Shown piece after piece: positions 11,901-22,984 of a stretch of 64,000 nucleotides of DNA (its first letter is position 1; each line of letters begins with the position of its first letter). Made by a program: the position numbers and the translations under genes. A model generated the notes under the pieces. The model made no database searches and was not told the DNA's origin. It worked only from the letters and a program-made list of their open reading frames with translations. The DNA is from Garcia nutans (taxonomy: Eukaryota; Streptophyta; Magnoliopsida; Malpighiales; Euphorbiaceae), in NCBI GenBank assembly GCA_947685225.1, contig CANTUV010000007.1, forward strand, positions 18,372,501 to 18,436,500, written 5' to 3'.

Positions 11901-13646
11901 GGAACCCTTCACTCTAGTATCCACCACATGAGCAAGATAGGCTTCACACCCCTTTCTAATCAACCTCCTGGCTGCAACAGCTGAAACAAATAAGGAGGCT
12001 AGCTGTTCCTGCTCATTAGATACTATCACCTCTCTACCATCACCCGTTCTCAAAGAAACAATTTTCTTTTTACAATCCACCACAGCTTCATGTCGAGATA
12101 GCCAATCCATACCTAAGATCACGTCATATTCCTTAAATGGCATCTCAATCAAATCCCCAAGGAACTCCTCACCCTGCACCACTACTGCACTATCTCTATG
12201 CACCTTACTCACAACCACACTATGCCCTAACGGATTTGTTACCAACACATCAAATCCTAGGGACTCAGCATGCAAATCAGATACAGGCAAAACAGATGCA
12301 CTAATATATGAATGTGTGGAACCCGGATCAATCAAAGCAAGTACTGGAGTATTAAATAAAGAAAAAGTACCAGCTATGACTGCCGATGTATCTGGCTGTC
12401 TCTGCATAACATACATCCTCTGGGAAGATCCAACCTCCTCTGGTCTACCCTCCCTGGATGTAGCACCTCTTCTAGAACTGAATCCTGGTCTACCTCCCCG
12501 GCTGGCACCTCTGCCTCCTCTGCCTCCCCTCACACTAGCTCGAGAAGCAGCAGAATCAACTGGCATCTGATCCTGCCTCTCAGGACAGTCTCTCACAAAG
12601 TGGTCAGGTGATCCACACCTGAAGCATACCCCTGATCTACTATGCCTCCAACAAACGCCCCCATGTCTTCCACCACACTGGTTACACACAGGTAAGGTGG
12701 ATCTCTGAACTCCAGGAGTAGGAGCACTCGCTACTGAAGCTGCAGGTCTAAATCTCTGCCTCTGGAACTGCACTGACCTACCCACTGGTCTCTGGCTCCT
12801 ACTACTCCGAGGAACAAAACTTCCTTTACCCCTCTTCGCAGAAGAAGACCCTGCCTCGAACTGGGGCCTTCTAACCCTAACCTCTTCCTCTGAAGCAGCT
12901 GCAATAACTTGAGCTCGCTCTACACTTCGAGCTGCTGCCACAAGCTGTGAAAAATCCTGATATCTGGATCCAGCCACTAAGCACATGATCGAGGGCCTCA
13001 ATCCCTCCTCAAATCGCCGACATCTATCAATCTCATCAGTAATGATACCCCCAGCATACTGACTCAGTCGAATAAACTCAACTTCATACTCAGTTACGGT
13101 CCGATGATCTTGCTTCAAATCTAGAAACTCTCTTTTCTTCCCATCTTTATACTCCCTAGGAGTATACTTCAACTCAAATTCTCTCAGAAAATCCGCATAA
13201 GACAAGGTTGGTGGATCATCCATAGAATGGGGCACTGTCTTCCACCAGTCGTAGGCATCCTTCTGTAGCAAAGATCTTGCATAGTCAAACTTCTCCTCTG
13301 AAGTGGCTTGCAACTGCACAAATACCCTCTGAACTCTATCAAGCCACTGTTCTGCTACAGCCGGATCAACTGTACCAAAGAAATCCTCTGCTCCATATTT
13401 CCTTAGCTTATCATAGTGCCTTACTGGTACTGAAGGCTGAGGGGGTGGTGGCGGTGGCTGTGGTTGCACAGGTGCTTGTCTCATAGCTTCCAACATAGGC
13501 CTAAACCAGGCTGGCGGAACCTCCTCCCCAGCTGGTCTACCCGACACCGAAGCAGGTGCCTCCTCAACACTATCAACCCTAGCTCCCTCAGCAGGAGCAA
13601 TACTCTCGGCACTACCCTCAACAGATTGTCGCGAATGAGATGCCAT
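8997..13646 (-). CDS. gag-pol polyprotein of Tekay chromovirus, intact, 1549 aa
   Basis: One open frame from ATG 13646 to TGA 8997. Order: capsid-like Gag (about 80-250); CCHC knuckle C341-C344-H349-C354; aspartic protease with D440-P-G and ILGMDWL; reverse transcriptase with FIDD at 774-777; RNase H with D923, E960 and D985; integrase with H1134/H1141/C1171/C1174 and the triad D1204, D1265, E1301 (35 residues between the last two); a GPY/F module near 1438; and a C-terminal chromodomain (about 1495-1549, LVKILWKNHAKEEATWE). All key residues are present. DPG instead of DSG/DTG in the protease is a noted variant. As in the family, Gag and Pol form one polyprotein cut by its own protease. The start is the first Met after the 150-bp leader. 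It is the only complete retroelement coding region in the window. Confidence 0.97.
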   Translation of the reverse strand: MASHSRQSVEGSAESIAPAEGARVDSVEEAPASVSGRPAGEEVPPAWFRPMLEAMRQAPVQPQPPPPPPQPSVPVRHYDKLRKYGAEDFFGTVDPAVAEQWLDRVQRVFVQLQATSEEKFDYARSLLQKDAYDWWKTVPHSMDDPPTLSYADFLREFELKYTPREYKDGKKREFLDLKQDHRTVTEYEVEFIRLSQYAGGIITDEIDRCRRFEEGLRPSIMCLVAGSRYQDFSQLVAAARSVERAQVIAAASEEEVRVRRPQFEAGSSSAKRGKGSFVPRSSRSQRPVGRSVQFQRQRFRPAASVASAPTPGVQRSTLPVCNQCGGRHGGVCWRHSRSGVCFRCGSPDHFVRDCPERQDQMPVDSAASRASVRGGRGGRGASRGGRPGFSSRRGATSREGRPEEVGSSQRMYVMQRQPDTSAVIAGTFSLFNTPVLALIDPGSTHSYISASVLPVSDLHAESLGFDVLVTNPLGHSVVVSKVHRDSAVVVQGEEFLGDLIEMPFKEYDVILGMDWLSRHEAVVDCKKKIVSLRTGDGREVIVSNEQEQLASLFVSAVAARRLIRKGCEAYLAHVVDTRVKGSPIDSIATVAEFPDVFPEELPGLPPEREVEFGIELLPGTTPISITPYRMAPAELRELKVQLQELLDKGFIRPSVSPWGAPVLFVKKKDGTMRLCIDYRQLNKVTIKNKYPLPRIDDLFDQLKGASVFSKIDLRSGYHQLRVRSEDVPKTAFRTRYGHYEFLVMPFGLTNAPAAFMDLMNRVFRPYLDQFVVVFIDDILVYSRNEEEHDMHLRIVLQILRENQLFAKLSKCEFWLDQVAFLGHIVSAEGIRVDPSKVEAILNWSPPKSVTEIRSFLGLAGYYRRFVKGFSLIATPLTRLLRKGVRFVWTDQCQASFEQLRELLTQAPVLTLPVEGKPYVIYSDASHRGLGCVLMQEGKVIAYASRQLKPHELNYPTHDLELAAIVFALKIWRHYLFGEKCFIYTDHKSLKYLGVQKELNLRQRRWLELIKDYDCLIDYHPGKANVVADALSRKSLAGLTVYSLSLLVELRALHASFVPCVDGALLAQLQLKPILLDQIKEAQLADKKIQKIFSDCKNGKTRDFVVKDDGSLWFKNRLCVPDDADLKRVILEEAHQSMFAMHPGNTKMYHDLRQHYWWIGLKRDIAEFVSKCLTCQKVKAEHQVPTGLLQPLSVPEWKWERVTMDFVSGLPLTQKKHDAIWVIVDRLTKTAHFLPVRMDYSLERLAELYIHEIVKLHGVPTSLVSDRDPRFTSRFWKSLHSALGSRLHFSTAFHPQTDGQSERVIQIIEDMLRSCVIDFSGSWDRFLPLVEFAYNNSHQSSIGMAPFEALYGRRCRTPLCWNELGDNKLVGPDLIQETEDKVKLIRGRLKAASDRQKSYADLKRRDIEFDVGDKVFLKVSPWKKILRFGRKGKLSPRFIGPYEVLERVGPVAYRLALPPELDRIHNVFHVSMLRRYRSDPSHVLPFESIEVSPDLTFEEEPVAILAREVKELRNKRVPLVKILWKNHAKEEATWESEHTMREQYPQLFQL

Positions 13647-13795
13647 CTCTACCTATATCTGCAAACACAGCAGAATATTCCTCATTAAAGATCAAAGACT
13701 GCCATACCAAAACATGTATTTTACTCAAAAACCCACTTTAAAAATCAAAATATTCTTTTTCTTACAATTGATCTAGGTTGAGAATCTCAAACCTA

Positions 13796-13808
13796 GGCTC
13801 TGATACCA
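13796..13808 (-). other. primer binding site, initiator tRNA-Met type
   Basis: Minus strand TGGTATCAGAGC lies 5 bp inside the 5' LTR (spacer ATTTT). It is complementary to the 3' end of plant initiator tRNA-Met, as in most chromoviruses. Confidence 0.92.
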
Positions 13809-14619
13809 AAAATTGTAACACCCCTTCCCGACCTACGTGTGTAAGCTGAGTAGAGGCGCCACCCTATCCTAATGTTGCTACCACTTTTACTTAGTCAAAT
13901 TTTTGTTCCGATTTTTATAGAAATTTTGCCATAGTTTTGCCTAAAAATTCAATCCCAAGTGTCGACAAAACTGGTTTTTTTCTAATTTTTGAAAACATTT
14001 TTACACAAACCAATGCAAACAAAATCATTCTCAGTACACTTCCAATAAATCCCCCTTATAACCTCAACTACAACCTGCAAAAAGGATTTACACTTCTAGT
14101 ACAAAATAAAGTAAAGGTTTATTATGAAATACAGCAGATAAAATCTTTGTTCACTATGTAACGGAAAGTAACAATATTTACAAATTCATATACATCAAAA
14201 CTCAAGTTTTACAACACATAAAATTTATACATGTTTGGCAGTCAGTCTTCGATCTTAAAGCCCACTATTCAATCTTCAAAATCTAGGCTCGACTCGGCCT
14301 AGAGGAACTCTCTGGTTCTTCCTTGTCACCTGCGCGAAGAATCACATTCGCGCTAAGCCAACGGCTTAGTAAGATAAAACATGCTAATGGTATGCTTTAA
14401 TGTAATGCAATGCCACATTCAACATTAATCAATCATACTCAATAACCAACATCTCATTTCATTAACTCATAACATTATTTAGGACATTCATATAACCCTG
14501 ACACCTATGGGCCCAACAAGTATTTAATATGATATTCAGAGTTCAGAGTTACTGCTTTGGTTCATAGTCACAATAATCACGCCCGTAGGCAATGTATATA
14601 CATGTATCTCTATCCATGG

Positions 14620-14787
14620 ATAGTGTAACAGACCCAGTCTCTTGGATCATCAACTCAACACATATGAGGAGATCCTCAACCCGGCAAGACTGTTACAAAT
14701 CATATATCTCATAGTGTAACAGACCCAGTCTCTTGGATCATCAACTCAACACATATGAGGAGATCCTCAACCCGGCAAGACTGTTAC
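14620..14787. repeat. tandem duplication inside the 5' LTR, period 91 bp
   Basis: Counterpart of the repeat pair at 7053-7220. Its presence in both LTRs shows it predates this insertion. Confidence 0.95.
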
Positions 14788-16221
14788 CTTTTATCATTTC
14801 TTAGGCATGCCACCCAAATCCAGAACTCTGAAACTGAATAACATATTAAACAAATAATTCATTTCCATTCTCAATTCTCATCACATTTAGGCAAACATGC
14901 CTTCTTTCTTTCAATTACATCATCTTAGCCAATAACAATGGCTTCACATTTCATTTCACAATATAACATCTCATTATTCAAGTATATATATATATATATC
15001 TCATCCATGATCACATTATATCTCACATAGCATCATTCATAAATATTAACATTTCATTCCACATTACTCATGAAACACATTACCATTCACAATGCACAAC
15101 ATAACATTGTTCAATCTCAACAATGCAATTAGGGCAAAGAACAATTGATTATAACATTCATTGATTCAAGTGTGTTTAAAGTGTTTAGGGTTAGGTTTAA
15201 GGACCAACCTACCTTTGGAGAACCAAAGCAATGCAAGAAGAACAAAGAATTAAAACCCTAACCATAAATAGTACATTCTGGTTTTAAACTCCATTTTATC
15301 CTTATTTTGAAAAATTGTATAAAATAATCTACTTGACTAAAAATTCTAAAATTTTTACAGAATTTAGTTTTGTATCTTAAAATCATCCCTTTAAAATTTC
15401 AGATCAAACTGAACACAAAATCTTGGTCAAATAGTTCACCTAACCAGACTGCCCCAATTGCCCTGCATCCTGGCAGCAGTTCTGAACTTTGTGAATTCCA
15501 TAAATCAAATTCAATCAATGTGATTCCAAATTATTTTTCTCAAATACTAGACTCACTAAGCAACAACATATCCAAAATTCAATTGAATATGATTTTTCTA
15601 CATTTTATTAAAAATCACGAAATATAGCTGTCCCAGTTAAGGTACCTGCTGGAACAGGTCTAATGAAAATAATTTTTCTAAACTCATAACCATTCCAAAA
15701 TCGAATCAACATATTTTTCAGTCATTCTAGACTCATAGAGGCACAACATATCAAAAATTTACTTCAAGAACATTTTTCTATAATTAATTAAAAATCATAC
15801 AAATCACAGCCTTTACTAATTGTAAAACAGAAACAATTTCACTAAACACAACTCTTACTCAACACAATCACTTCCAACACCTTCACCAACTCAACTTCTC
15901 ATCATCAAACCAACAAACCCTAATTCCTTTCTCACACCACTTCAAAAGAATTGAAGAAATTAAAGAAAAGATCTTACCTCAAATGAAGAAATCCACAAAT
16001 CTTTAACCAAAACCCTTGTTTCTTTCTTCAAAATGCTTCAAACCTCAAGATCACCTCTCTTTCTCTCTTTGTCTATGGAGAATCCGGCCACTTCAAGAAA
16101 GAAAGAAGAAAATGCACAAGTCAAACACCTTTTCTTCTTTTAATCTCCACCATGCATCTTACAAGGAAAATTACCAAAACACCCTTAACCATATAACTAA
16201 CTCTTTGTCTCATATAAGCCC

Positions 16222-16227
16222 TTTATA
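16222..16227 (-). promoter_or_regulatory. candidate TATA box of the Tekay 5' LTR
   Basis: Minus strand reads CTATAAAGGGC about 290 bp into the 5' LTR, giving a TATAAA at 16222-16227. This is a plausible place for U3 promoter activity, but no transcript data support it. The copy in the 3' LTR is at 8655-8660. Confidence 0.35.
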
Positions 16228-16516
16228 GTAATTTCATTAACAACCAAAAATATCTTCTTCCACTTAACCATCACCTTGACTCTTCATTTGACCAATGTAT
16301 ATGTTAATTATATCATCATATAAACAACATATACATTTGTCTCTAAACCCTAAATTTCTTCTCCAAAACACATATACATATACATTCTCTTCCCATTTCT
16401 TTTCTCTTACAATTTAACACATATATGCACAAACATTCACTTCCCAATATATATATCAACAACCACAATAACAACAACATACTCAAAACTTCTAGGGCAT
16501 AAATGAGGATATTACA

Positions 16517-17400
16517 CTCACAAATTGTTGTGAGTTTTGCTATGAATATGCTAATGTATTGTAATTTACCAATAAATCCTCGAACTTCTCTCTCCGTCTT
16601 AGGGGCTGGCATATCCCTGATTGCTTTAACTTTGTCAGGATCAATCTCAATGCCATTCGGACCAATCACATGTCCCAATAATTTACCCGAAGTAACACCG
16701 AACACACACTTCTTCGTGTTCAATCTTAGCTTATATTTCAAAGCTCTATCAAAGAATAATTCTAAGTTTTGGAAGTGTTGTTCCCTTGTGTCTGATTTAA
16801 CCATCATATCATCAACATATACTTCAACTTCTTTGTGCATCATGTCATGAAATAATGTGGTGGCCATCCTTTGATAGGTTGCTCCAGCATTCTTTAAGCC
16901 GAACAACATCACCCTATAACAAAATATACCCCATGTAGTAATGAAAGCAGTTTTGGCTTTATCCTCTTGGGCTATTAACACTTGATTGTATCCGAAAAAT
17001 CCATCTACACACGACTGTAGCACACTAGAGGCTGCATTATCAATGAGAACATCTATATGAGGTAAAGGAAAATCATCCTTAGGGGAAGCCTTGTTTAAAT
17101 CTCTATAATCCACACAGACCCTTATCCTTCCATCTTTCTTTGGCACAAGTACTATGTTGGCTAGCCAACCTGGATATTCTATCACTTCAAGGAACTTCAC
17201 TTGTATTTGCTTAGTAACCTCTTCTTTAACCAATTCAGGCCACTCAAGTCTTAATCACCTAAGCTTTTGTTTGACAGGTTTTATGTGAGTGTAAGTAGGA
17301 ATATGATGCTCGGCCATGTCTCGATCTATTCCAGGCATATCCTCATAAGACCAAGCAAACACTTCTTCATTTTTGAATATTTTTCAAATCTCTCTCTCAT
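16517..17400 (-). pseudogene. Tat/Ogre-type reverse transcriptase (right of the Tekay insertion)
   Basis: Reads DMPGIDRDMAEHH, PVKQKLR, then a TGA (probably an Arg CGA once), LEWPELVKEEVTK, VPKKDGRIRVCVDYRDLNKA, SPKDDFPLPHIDVL, MLFGLKNAGATYQR and YVDDMMVKS. The catalytic YVDD is intact. The wording NKASPKDDFPLPHID is characteristic of Tat/Ogre. The frame passes into the Tekay LTR at 16516, where real homology stops; pol resumes at 6246. Confidence 0.9.
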
Positions 17401-18306
17401 CAGGAGTAAGGTCGGATGCTATGCTAATGTTTTTAGGATTTTTGGTTTTTTCCCAAATTTAATGATTGTGTGTTAACAGAATTAATATTAAAGATGCTCA
17501 TGTAACTATTATTTGAATGTATGCAACCATCAGGAGAAACATCACACAAGTAAGCAAAATCAGACTTTATTGCATTCATTTTGGAAAAGAAAACATCATC
17601 ATCCTCATACAAAGCAAACAAATTAAAATTAAAATCAAAATCAAAATCATTGTTCTCAAAATCAAAAGGCCGGATGTCTTCAAACTTTTCTTCAACCAGG
17701 GCAGCAATCTCCTCCGGAGTCTTCTCGGCTTTCAGGATAGCTTCATTCTTCTCTTTTGGATTGGATTCTTTGCTGGTTGGTAGGGTGAGCTCTTTCTTCA
17801 ATTGTTCTACTAGCTCAGCCACATCTGCAAAAATTTTAAAATCCGGGATCAACTTTCCCATGAACATGATTGGCTCGGGCTTTCCTTGGAGTGGTCCCAT
17901 ATCTGGAGCTTTGACAAAGATCTCTTCAAGTGGTGGGAAGCTCATCTTCTCACTCTTTTTTGGCTGGACATCGTTGTTTTCATCATATCCCAACCCTTTC
18001 CTAAATGTTTAAGTTCTAAAGTCTGGCAGCTTTGTCAAACCGGCTTTACCCTTTCCAAGACCAGCTCCAGGAAGGTAGTTCATGTTCTTCATCATATTCA
18101 AGACTTTGGAGTCCACTACTTCGTCATCAGAAATTAATCTTTTAGAGCATTAGAGCATTAATCTTTTAGAGCATTAGGCCTCTCAATCATTAGAGCATTA
18201 ACAATCTCATTATCTTCAGCTTCAATGACCATTGTCTCATCTCCATTGGGAACTTAATCTTTTGATGAAGGGTGGAAGGAACTCCACCAAGAGGATGAAA
18301 CCATGG
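17401..18306 (-). pseudogene. protease to RT linker of the Tat polyprotein
   Basis: An acidic stretch (17993-17433; FPPLEEIFVKAPDMGPLQ, then Asp/Phe/Asn-rich) without a recognisable catalytic motif. It lies between protease and RT, where Tat elements have a long poorly conserved linker. At 18131-18200 a repeat of AGAGCATTA-type units brings stop codons into the frame. Confidence 0.6.
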
Positions 18307-19458
18307 TCACCCCAAGAGTAAGGCGAAGGTAATCGGTATGTCTGAAATAATAAATTCAACAATAGATTCAATTGGACCAACCTTAACAGCAACTTTGAAA
18401 GTCCCTTCGGCTTGTCTCTTAGTGTTGTCATAAGCCCGAATTGTTACCTCGGTCGGGTTTATATCTCTTGTTGACATGGCTAGCTTTGGCAATATCTTAA
18501 GTGGACAAACATTTATGGTGGACCCATCATCGACCATTACACATGGAGTCCTCTTCCCCTTGACTTCTATTTTGATAAAGAGAGGGCGGATGTGATCTCT
18601 CCCCTCCTCTGGTAAGTCCGCATCCGAAAAAGAAACTGTTCCCATATTAACTTCGCTCTTCTCTTGAACCTCTTCACATTTCATTACCCCTCCAATTTTT
18701 ATGAAGTTGATCAGCTCCTTCGGTGTCGTGGAGGTAGAAATTGGCATGCTAGCCAAGGCTTTGGCCATATTTTCTCGGTGCTTTTTAGAAGTAGATAATA
18801 AGTCCAAAATGCTAACACTTGCTTGGGTACTTTTCAATTGCTTGAGCACAACATCATCTTCTTCTTCTTCTTTATTTCCTACTTCAACTTCCTTTCCCTT
18901 ATTAGTTTCTACCTCCTTAGGTGGTGGCCTTGCATAAGGCTTACCGGATCTAGTGTTCATTACCTCATCTTCTTTGGGCTCGGACCAAGTCCACTCCTCC
19001 TTCTTGGATACAAGATCATCATCACTATTGCTTGAATCCCAAAACCCATTGACAACACAAATTGTTACTTCTTTACCCACCATAACTTGTTTAACTCCAC
19101 TAAATACCTCTTCTTCTTTGGTTGCTTCTCCACCTACATCTTGAAAAGAAGACATGACAAAATCTTCATGCAAACCTCCTCCAATCATGAAGGTTGCCGG
19201 TGGTGGTACCCTATTGAACTTTGGTAAGGGATTATCTTTGGTATTTGGCTTATTAGGCTCGGGCAGCTCCCCATTATCAATTAGATTTTGGATCTCATGT
19301 CTCAACCTCACACATCTATCCATGTCATGCCCTTGCATTTGATGAAACTGACAAAATGCTTTAGTGTCAAAATTAGGTGGGAGAGGGTTAGGCAAAGGGC
19401 GAGGATTTAAGGGTTGTAACAATCCCTTTCTTTGAAGCTTATTGAGAACCCATGACAT
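18307..19458 (-). pseudogene. Gag C-terminus and aspartic protease of the Tat element
   Basis: A 383-codon open stretch. Near its start is a zinc-knuckle-like CQFHQMQGHDMDRC (C-x2-H-x4-H-x4-C), usual for Tat Gag. After a long charged region comes the protease: CVMVDDGSTINVCPL (active Asp-Asp-Gly-Ser region) and SIVEFIISDIP. The open length suggests this part decayed late. It continues from the Gag core to its right in the same orientation. Confidence 0.82.
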
Positions 19459-19466
19459 TGGTTTGC

Positions 19467-20602
19467 CTAATTCTGAAAACTGCCTTCTTGTTCCTTGGTT
19501 AGTAGCATTAACACCGATTGCCTTTTACATGCTTTGGCTACCAGATTGATAGTTCCTTTCTCATTCCTTCTTATTGAAAAATGGTTCTTCTCTCTTTCCC
19601 ATTCTTTAATTTGCAAACCCGCTTGGAGAAGGTCTTTGAAATCACGGATGAGTGTATGAGACATCCCGAAATAGTGAAGGGTGCTTGATAATATTCCATT
19701 CCTTGAAAGCCAGTGAATACTAGAGCCAGTGAAATGGTAGCTACTAAAGCATAAACTGCTCATTTTTCCTCTCACGAAGACTAGGCAACATCCCTCTCAC
19801 AATCATCCTTATTTGATCGGATTCATCGGGCCTCTTCTTGAGCAAAGCGGCCTTGTTTCTCCATCTCTTCATATAATCCACAAAATTCTCATTCGACCTT
19901 TGCCTAATGGACTCCACTTCAATTAAGGTAACTTCCATCTCGACATTATATCCATATTGTTGGATGAAGGCTTTGTAAAGTAGATCTCAACTCTTTTGTG
20001 TTCCACCATCTAAGGTATTGAACCAATTTTGGACAACAGGGTCCAATGAGAGCATGAAGTGCCTTAGGGTTTGAGCCTTAGTAGCTCGGGTAGACTGCAT
20101 AGCAGTGATATACGACTTCACATGGAGATGAGGATTTTCGGTTCCATCAAACTTCGAGAAAGATGGCATCTTGAACTTGTACGAGACTTCTTCATCTAGC
20201 TCAAATAAATTTTCAACTTCGAAACATTTTCTCAGTTTTTAGTTTCTTCTCAAATTTCTTTTCTAAATCAGCAATCATCTTTTCAACATCAGAAGTTTCG
20301 ATCTTCTCCATAGTTGATCTTTCAACAATCTTCGGTTCTTTTTTCTTCTCTTGAGCATCTTGGTAGTATTGAGCCCAATCATCATCATCATCAATGATCG
20401 CCTTTTCATCATCAAAAACCACTTCACCAACTTTGGTCTTCCCTTTGTCCTTTGGCTTCTTAGTGCTAGCAGATGCTTCGACATGATTTTTTAAAATTGC
20501 AGTCAATTGGTTCTTCATGGTCACAACTAGGGCCTCTTTTATTTCTTCCATTTTGGCATTGAGGGCTTCATCCACCATTCTTTGAATTTGTTCGGGCTCC
20601 AT
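19467..20602 (-). pseudogene. Gag of the Tat/Ogre-type element
   Basis: Begins MEPEQIQRMVDEALNAKMEE (coiled-coil-like, Lys/Glu-rich), then after a stop MPSFSKFDGTENPHLHVKSY, FMLSLDPVVQNWFNTLDG and ESIRQRSNENFVDYMKRWR, the conserved capsid signature of plant gypsy Gag. Stops near 20213 and 19985 and a frame change near 19745 break it. Confidence 0.85.
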
Positions 20603-21764
20603 TGCTTTTGGTGAGCAAGTGATTGAGTCGTTGCTAGATTCTTCGTCTCCGGCATAGGTCGGATTGTTGTAAGCTTTTGAACTATCCTAATCCAGGGCTG
20701 TGAGTCAGAAAGGATTGATGATATGAGATGCAAATGTATGTATGTATGCATAAACAATCAACAAACAAGGACAATTAGGACGTTTCTTCCAACCTTATAA
20801 CATCCACACACGAACGGAGAGTCTCTTTTCCTAGGTATATGGTTAACAAAATACCAACATGGGGCATCTTGTTTTTGAATAATTCCCTCAGACGTTTCAA
20901 CTAATAGTTATATTTTCAAAAATGGAAATCATTTCATAATAATTCCCATTTAATTAGGTTTTAATCCATTCAACCAACTAAAGTAGTTTTTATGCTATAT
21001 TGGATTAAAATGAAATTAAGAGGTTTATTATAAATAGATTTCTCACTTAAAAGAGGTAACTAATGATTAATGCCAAAAACAAGCCCATGATTAATTATTC
21101 TTAGTATAAACTAGGCTCGCAATTGATTTTTGGTATTTCGTAATTGACCCAAATAATTTGTAAGCTCTTTGTAAGAAAAGGTTGGATAAAAATAATTTTG
21201 TTTCTAAACTCATTGTAAAAAGATCTTAGAAAAAATGGATTTTGGGCTTAGTATTTGGGCCATGAGCAAAAGAATTTTTTATTTGTTTTTAGAAAAATTT
21301 TATGTCCAAAGACAATCTTGAAAAGTTTTGAAAATAGCTTTGTTCTTTTGGACTTTAAAGAAAAATTTATTTTGAGCTTACAATATACTTAGGTCATATT
21401 AGAAAAAGAACAAACCAAATAAGCCATGGTTTAAGCCAAGATAAATTAACCATAGTCAAACAACATGCATTTGGGGTAAAACCTAAGGAAAGTGACTAGG
21501 CCAATTACATGAGCTTTAGTCTTTAGGTAAAAAGGCTTAGGTTCCCATAGCAAGTATATACCAAATGGTACGAGGCTATGAGTGGTTATGCCATGCTCGA
21601 TCTCCATACCTTGACTGAAAGTATGGTATCCCTTACATAACATAACACAGGTAATACGGGCGTCCTAACTCATGCACACGATGCAATCTAATATGATGCA
21701 ATGGATAATATCATTATAAGAAAGAATAGAATAATATAAAGACCAATGGAATCAACTTCTCTTA
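20603..21764 (-). other. 5' untranslated leader of the Tat element
   Basis: About 1.1 kb between primer site and gag. No conserved ORF seen, although some Ogre elements carry an extra ORF here. The first 150 bp next to the primer site closely match 37950-38107. Confidence 0.6.
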
Positions 21765-21782
21765 TCCCCAGTGGAGTCGCCA
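21765..21782 (-). other. primer binding site, tRNA-Arg type, of the Tat element
   Basis: Minus strand TGGCGACTCCACTGGGGA, the primer site typical of Ogre/Tat elements. It lies one base inside the LTR end at 21784. Confidence 0.85.
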
Positions 21783-21783
21783 C

Positions 21784-22006
21784 TATGAGCGGGGATTTTT
21801 GCCCCCACTCCCGGTGGAATGGTTCTTGAGATTTCGGCACTATTTAGGCTCGGGGCCTTAGAGAACACGGACCAAAGTCCGAAGAAAATGGAGTCGCCAC
21901 CCTGACGGGCCGAAAAAAAGAAAAGGGTGGATGACTCGATTCCTAAGGAATCCCCAACCCTTAATGGGTTCAAAAAGTTGGGTACGTGTGGGGAAGGTGA
22001 GAAATG
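21784..22006 (-). repeat. LTR A of the Tat element, part left of the CACTA insertion
   Basis: The 3'-terminal 223 bp of the 5' LTR in element orientation. The terminal dinucleotide CA has become TA (plus strand TATGAGC against TGTGAGG in LTR B). The sequence stops at ATG 22004-22006 and resumes at 36047 behind the same ATG. Confidence 0.9.
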
Positions 22007-22900
22007 CACTACAAGGAAAACTGAATCAGACAACGCTTTCTGGCTGTTGTCTGATGAAGACAAACACCGTTGTCTATTGAAGCGATGTTTGATAGCATTT
22101 CAGACAGCGGTTTTAAAACCGTTGTCTTATGTAGGTCGGCACAACGGTTTTTAATTTTATTAGACAACGGTTTTTGGCCGTTGTCTGATGATCGTTCCGA
22201 CAACGGTTTCTAATTTATAAGACAACGGTTTTTAACCATTGTCTATGGTTTCCACAACATTTTTAAAATTATCATACAACGGTTTCTAAATTTTCAGACA
22301 ACGGTTTTTAACCGTTGTCTGATGAAGGTTTAGACGACGCTTTTTGACCGTTGTCTGATGAAGACAAAAACCGTTATCTATTGAGACAATGTCTGATAGC
22401 ATTTCAAACAATGGTTTTTAACAGTTGTTTGATGAAGGTTTAGACAACACTTTTTGACCGTTGTCTGATGAAGACAAAAACCGTTGTCTATTGAGGCGAT
22501 GTCTGATTAAGGTTTATACAATGCTTTCTTATTATAAACCATTGTCTGATTAAGGTTTACACAACGCTTTCTTATTAAAAACCATTGTCTGATGAATGTT
22601 TATACAACGCTTTTCTTATTAAAAACCGTTGTCTGATTAAGGTTTACACAACGCTTTCTTATTAAATACCGTTATATAATGAAGGTTTACACATCGCTTT
22701 TTAATTTTTTAGACAATGGTTAATTAATCTCAAACTGTTGTAGAAGGACACTAAATACAACGGTTAATTAATGTGCACACTGAATATTAGACAATAGTTT
22801 CAATGTTCATTTTCATTTCACCACCATTGTCTGTTAAACTGTACATTATACATATAAGACAACACTTTACAATGGAGGATTGCAAATTTGGGAATAAAAA
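22007..22900. repeat. left subterminal repeat array of the CACTA element
   Basis: More than fifteen copies of AGACAACG(G/C)TTTTT and its inverse ACCGTTGTCTG, many paired as palindromes and some with an added TGATGAAGGTTT spacer. In En/Spm such motifs bind the TNPA-type protein and position the ends. Confidence 0.9.
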
Positions 22901-22984
22901 AACCTCCACAAATTCAACCATTCAACATATTAACAAACTAAAAAAATCAACACTATACATATATCACTGAATTATACTATTAAC

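Larger units (their letters stand above)
6247..16516 (-). mobile_element. full-length Tekay/Del-type chromovirus (Ty3/gypsy), 10,270 bp
   Basis: Complete structure: LTRs of 2703 bp at both ends (constant offset 7567), TG...CA termini, initiator tRNA-Met primer site, polypurine tract, one uninterrupted gag-pol frame and a 5-bp target duplication CTCAC. I see no difference between the two LTRs in any stretch compared by eye, and there is no net length change. That points to a very recent insertion. It sits in the RT/RNase H coding region of the older Tat element, in the same orientation. The C-terminal chromodomain suggests chromatin-guided integration. Confidence 0.96.
13814..16516 (-). repeat. 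5' LTR of the Tekay element
   Basis: Same 2703-bp sequence as 6247-8949 by eye. In element orientation it starts TGTAATATCC at 16516. It should contain the active promoter. Confidence 0.96.

Noticed and set aside
16343..16516. Apparent C-terminal extension of the Tat RT frame
   Set aside because: It is the RT frame running into the Tekay LTR by chance; true pol homology resumes at 6246.
22007..22900. CRISPR-like array of regular repeats
   Set aside because: Units are palindromic, irregular in spacing and bounded by CACTA inverted ends, and the sequence is a plant genome.
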